Source: Branchiostoma floridae (taxonomy: Eukaryota > Chordata > Leptocardii > Amphioxiformes > Branchiostomatidae). Taken from it: a stretch of DNA of 64,000 bases. How positions within the stretch are numbered: position 1 is the first letter of the stretch; each line of letters starts with the position of its first letter. Below, piece by piece: positions 58,150 through 64,000 of the stretch. Made by a program: the position numbers and the translations under genes. A model generated the notes under the pieces. It did not search any database and had not been told where the DNA came from. It saw nothing but the letters and a program-made list of their open reading frames with translations. The stretch is from NCBI RefSeq assembly GCF_000003815.2, contig NC_049986.1, positions 7,849,699 through 7,913,698 on the forward strand. The letters are read 5' to 3'.

Positions 58150-60125
58150 TGTATTGTCTGTGTCTTTAGTTTTGGATAATCCGAGCTAAAAGGACGCGTC
58201 TATTCGTATACGCTCCGCCATCTTTATCCAGGGAAGATTGCGTCCTTGGTTTATTGATCATTTGACTCGAATTCATGTGGCCACGAACACAAAAAATGAC
58301 ATACTAGAGCAAATAAATGCAAAAAAAAAAAACTGAAAATGACAGCAATACAGTTGTGATATACTTGATTCTTTATTTACAGTACTGATCGGAGTGCAAA
58401 AAGATGGGGGGAGGGGGGGTATAAATTCAAGGAGATTTTATGAGAAAAGCTTGGGAAAACTCACGGCCAACTCCCTTCCCCGGATTAGAGAACTTAAACC
58501 CATGTTGAAAACCGCGAATCAGTGTTCCCAAAAAATCATAAACAAAGCAGCTCTAAAAGTCTGCAAATGAGGCTACAAATGCCTACTAGTAGTAACGTGT
58601 TGCCCATTAATCACCTGGTATTTTCATAGTTCGGAATTACGGCTTATCTGTTGTGGTGGAAGTTTCCTTACGCACCATGTACAAAAAAAGTTGTTGACGC
58701 TTCCAAGAATTCTTTTGCCAACAAACTTCCTTTCAAACCATGCTTCTTGTTTCAACCAAGGAAGTGAAAAGCCTTCTTGTATAAACACTTAATGACCGGG
58801 CCATTGTGCTCACCCATCAGGATGTTTCTGTTTGCACTCTATGCATAATTTGAGATAATTGCACCTAATTACTTTGATAGGGGGTGCTAAATAGGACTTA
58901 TGCTTTGACAGATATTCAGCTGTCATGTTGATTGACAGTGATGGATTGAGAAGGGACACACAAATTCCAGAATACAAGAATCTAAACTTTAAACCTTTGG
59001 GCACCACCTTTAGTCACTAGCTACAGAGTTGATATCGGGTGAAAACAAGGCGCAAGAAGTTGGTCTACATGAATAATTGTTTGGAAAACCTATTTTATCA
59101 TCACACAATTAACTATTCATTGATAAAGTAATTGCAACCCCCCAAAATATCGCCACTACAAGGGCAAATTTAAAATTTCATAAAAATTTGACCATATCCT
59201 TATTTTCTGAAAACTTATTCTTATACTATGCGACTGTCGCTATGTCCTCTAAAAAAATCAATATTCGCAGCCATCGGCAAAGGTGGTGCGCGAGCCATTT
59301 TTTGTTAAATCTAATACTATATTTGTCAATAGATAATATAGATATTATGCAGATTTGACACACATGTTCTTCATTTCTGAAAACAATAGTTTCCTGCCTA
59401 AGTTCCTGCCAAATTTCAGGTATTTCCAACGCTTCAGTCTCAAGATATTTGAGATTTTCCTGACAGCACCATATTACCCATATAACCCGGTTATTTGGTT
59501 GGGACTGGTCTTAGCGTACAGGAGGGGCGATACAGATGTTCTGATTTTGTCACGATAAGGGGTAGTTGTTAGTTGTCTCTTTAGTAGCCAATGGTACTTG
59601 TTTTGTAGCAGACGGGGTTGGCGCCAAGTATTCATCTTACAGTTGGTGTAGGGCTGTCAGAGGAAAGTGTGCATCTCGTTTTTGTACCGTGTGAACAGCT
59701 GATGTTATGACATATTGGTGGAAAATCAAATCACCATCTGACTAAAGTTGGCCACATCCCTTCTTCTTTCTGAGTTTCCCAACTTCCTCTCACCACACAG
59801 CTCTGAGCTCGAGGCACATAGTCGAACCTCAATAATGCTGACAACCTGAGACATTTTAAATGCCAAACATCAAGCTTAAGGAACACCACGCTACCATATG
59901 CCGTCGACCTCTTAAACGCACATTACACAATTAAGTGTCACATTTTGATAATTACTAATCAGATGGACATCCTCTGTGTCATTAAATAAGTACACCACTA
60001 CTTTCCCATAACATTTATGTTATATAACCATTACTCTCAAATACAACCGACTATAAACATACATACCATCCACAAAAAAGCAATAAATATTTCATGGAGG
60101 TATGAGGTCCCCGAACTCTAGTTTC
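58150..60125. other. Intergenic, no gene recognised
   Basis: No recognisable domain, splice pattern or transposon terminus. A short G-rich run (58405-58420) is the only notable composition. Confidence 0.45.
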
Positions 60126-60129
60126 TATA

Positions 60130-60375
60130 TTAGATGATATATATATGTAACTTACATATCCGTTAATATTCTGACCAGTAGCGTAAAAGCTTTGATATTA
60201 AAAAGTCTATTAAAATTTTCCGATTGCTTCGCAAACAGCCTTAAAAGAAGTTCCTTCCTGGATGATTTGGTGTTCAAAGCGAGAAAAGGTCACGTACTTG
60301 AAAAATAAGCACCTCCAATGACGCCCTAATTAAGCTATACCAGGCAAATCGCATAAGAGCTGACCATCTGTCCAT
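60130..60375 (+). repeat. Decayed copy of the fibrinogen-gene upstream module
   Basis: It shares with 61690-61925 the order TAATAT(T/C)(C/A)TGACCAGTAG, CCGATTG.TT.GCAAACAG, GTGTTCAAA and AAGGTCAC..ACTTG. The sequence GACCATCTGTCCAT at the end matches the block just before the TATA box of the gene at 62129. It is cut by the MITE at 60380. Confidence 0.55.
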
Positions 60376-60379
60376 ATTT

Positions 60380-60604
60380 AAGGTGGCATCTCACTGAATT
60401 TGTGGCACCGGTGTGGCACTGTTTTGTTATTTTCAAGATCTTTAATAATTTAGATTTTACGTAAAAAATACGTAAAAGTATGACATGAAAAGACAACAAA
60501 TACACAAAACGGACGAAAATTCGTTCTTTATCTCTGACATTCGTTGAGTCATCTACCAACCCCGCAGTGCCGCACAGGTGACCCAAGTTCAGTGAGTCCA
60601 CCTT
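60380..60604. mobile_element. Palindromic MITE family member 3
   Basis: Same family as 28288-28523 and 29625-29870: AAGGTGG start, GTGAGTCCACCTT-type end and the GTTTTGTTATTTT core. It lies between the promoter-like relic and a retrotransposon fragment. Confidence 0.78.
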
Positions 60605-60860
60605 TAGCAATCGTATATAAATTCTGTCCAAAGCAAATTGAAGATGAATTTCACTTTGTCATGATGTGCAGTAGGTACAATGTTTCACGTAATAAGTTAT
60701 TCACATTCCTCCAATCAAATACAACAGAATTTAAGAGACTCAATGCTACAGGCATATTTGATTATATATTCAGATGTGACAACTCCCACAATGCTAAAAT
60801 AGGTAAATATATAAAAGACTGCTTTGTCATAAGAAAAAATGCCGAAATTCATAATTAGCC
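60605..60860 (+). mobile_element. Non-LTR retrotransposon C-terminal fragment
   Basis: An 80-codon stretch ending at 60858 reads FCPKQIEDEFHFVMMCSRYN, SRNKLFTFL and KIGKYIKDCFVIR. The C..C..IEDE.HF...C..Y...R..LF...F layout is the zinc-knuckle-like end of many LINE polyproteins. Everything upstream is missing. Confidence 0.65.
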
Positions 60861-61689
60861 CACTCAATTGTAATACAATATTTAGGCTAGCTCTTATTGT
60901 TCTAGAAATTAGGATGTCAATTTCATTCTATATTCATAATCTGCATATGTACTATGTTTGATACTTGTTTTAGTAATTAGGATGATAAGTTTGTTTCCTC
61001 TTTTTTTTCTTGCCATACATTGTACGGTGTACGATCGTTGCGCAGTAAAGTTCTTCTATAAAGTTCTTCTATGAAGGTTCTCAGCATGTACATGTTAATC
61101 ACAAATAGCATGCTAGCGCATTTACTTAGTTTTACATTGAAACATTCGCCGTGGAAGATTGAAACTATGGCAACAGCTGGTGAGCTCATTTTAAAACACA
61201 CGCTTAGTGAAACAATTAACAAAACGGCCTATACGAACTCAGGATGAAAAAAAATGAAGAAAATGCAAATGGTTTCAATGTATAAAATATTTTATTGGTC
61301 ATAACATCCCTTAAAGTGAAGGTAGAAGTTAAGATGCGTGTCATATTTCTACACAGTCCTTCAATAACGCTACCTTTCTGTACCTCCTCTACTTCTACAA
61401 CAGTGAAATGCACAATCCTTTAGGTACACATTTACACATGTGCTGCTACCATAATGCTGTGAAAATCGTTCCGGCACACTCATTGACAATGAACTATCCT
61501 GGATTCTCCAGACGACTTCGTCTAATATATATATATATATGACATGATAAAACTCATGCTTTTGAATATATGTTCAAATTGGTCCATAGTTATTATTGCC
61601 CATAAGTCAATCAGAGCTTTGGTATGATTTAGGGGTGTGAATAGTCTGATTCCCATGCCTAGAATTGCTTTGTAAACATTTCATTTCCA

Positions 61690-62128
61690 CGTTAACCTTA
61701 AACTTCGCTAATATCATGACCAGTAGGATGCTAAATACCTTCGAAGTCAACATTACCCGATTGTTTGGCAAACAGTCATTGAGGAATTGCCCTCCTGAAT
61801 TATATCGTGTTCAAAATTACATTAAGCAAGATAAGGTCACAGACTTGAGACATACTTGCAATGACACTGTAAAACGCAGTAAAACGACAAGAGTTGAACA
61901 TCTGTCCATGGATGGTCCATGGAAGGTCAAAGTAAATTTTTATATAGGATACTAAACACCTTTCAACCCAAGTCAACATTACAGTATTGTTTAGTACACA
62001 CTTGAGACATACTTTCAATGACGCTGTAAAAGCAATAAAAAACGTACAAGAGTTACCATCTGTCCATGGTAAGTTAGATTATATAAAGGCTCTACCCTTG
62101 GCTAGTTTGTCATTGTTAACACACTGCC
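61690..62128 (+). promoter_or_regulatory. Promoter of the fibrinogen-domain gene, with duplicated module and TATA box
   Basis: TATAAA lies at 62082-62087, 42 bp before the ATG, leaving a short leader. Upstream, a block of about 65 bp occurs twice: CTTGAGACATACTTGCAATG at about 61852 and CTTGAGACATACTTTCAATG at about 62002, each followed by CTGTAAAA, ACAAGAGTT and ATCTGTCCATGG. A more distant third copy is at 60130-60375. Confidence 0.6.
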
Positions 62129-63918
<1,790 letters not shown>

Positions 63919-64000
63919 TGACTGGATGTATGTTTAGGTTAAGTTTAGTCTTCTTTCATAAGGACATTTTCCAACACAAATGAACTTATATGCTAATGTC

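Overview
This is a eukaryotic nuclear window with intron-split genes, GT-AG splice sites, many decayed transposons and one assembly gap (44834-45218). The gene content (PPAN, ionotropic glutamate receptors, an olfactory-receptor-like GPCR, transmembrane C-type lectins, a fibrinogen-domain protein) and the dense mix of CR1-like, Penelope-like, SINE and MITE sequence fit an invertebrate deuterostome, most likely amphioxus (Branchiostoma). The species call is inference; no database was searched. All exon chains below were built by hand from splice sites, phase and family similarity.

Layout. (1) 1-4.5 kb: the 3' half of PPAN (+), a ribosome-biogenesis Brix protein, with MITEs in its introns. (2) 4.5-11.4 kb: no gene recognised; a CCAAT-box cluster, a repeated 16-mer array, SINE, Penelope-like and pogo/Tigger-like relics. 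(3) 11.4-32.9 kb: a large inverted duplication. Each arm (about 11427-20258 and 23775-32893) carries one complete seven-exon glutamate-receptor-like gene, the two pointing at each other. Both encode about 466 residues: signal peptide, ligand-binding domain split by M1/P/M3, M4 and a short tail ending in a PDZ-ligand-like motif, with no amino-terminal domain. The central spacer (20.3-23.8 kb) holds degenerate tandem repeats and a broken exon of a C-type lectin. A third receptor fragment lies at 33.5-33.95 kb. (4) 34-38.8 kb: repeats only. (5) 38.9-40.7 kb (-): an intronless class A GPCR whose stop codon falls inside an in-frame C-terminal repeat array; the frame stays open for 151 more codons. 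(6) 43.2-44.1 kb: a piggyBac-type non-autonomous element. (7) 44.2-55.3 kb: two tandem C-type lectin genes (+), each with cytoplasmic tail, transmembrane segment, repeat-built coiled-coil neck and CTLD. The first has a tail made of seven amplified exons carrying NPxY-type motifs; the second has an 840-bp ATTT tract in its probable 3' UTR. (8) 55.3-62 kb: repeats, a palindromic MITE and an RT fragment. (9) 62.1-64 kb: the 5' part of a secreted coiled-coil plus fibrinogen-domain protein (+) with a TATA box, running off the window.

The lectins and the fibrinogen-related protein are of types used in invertebrate innate recognition, so the right half looks like part of an immune-lectin neighbourhood. 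The receptor pair and the GPCR look chemosensory or neuronal. Much of the accessory sequence has grown by local duplication (genes, single exons, promoters).
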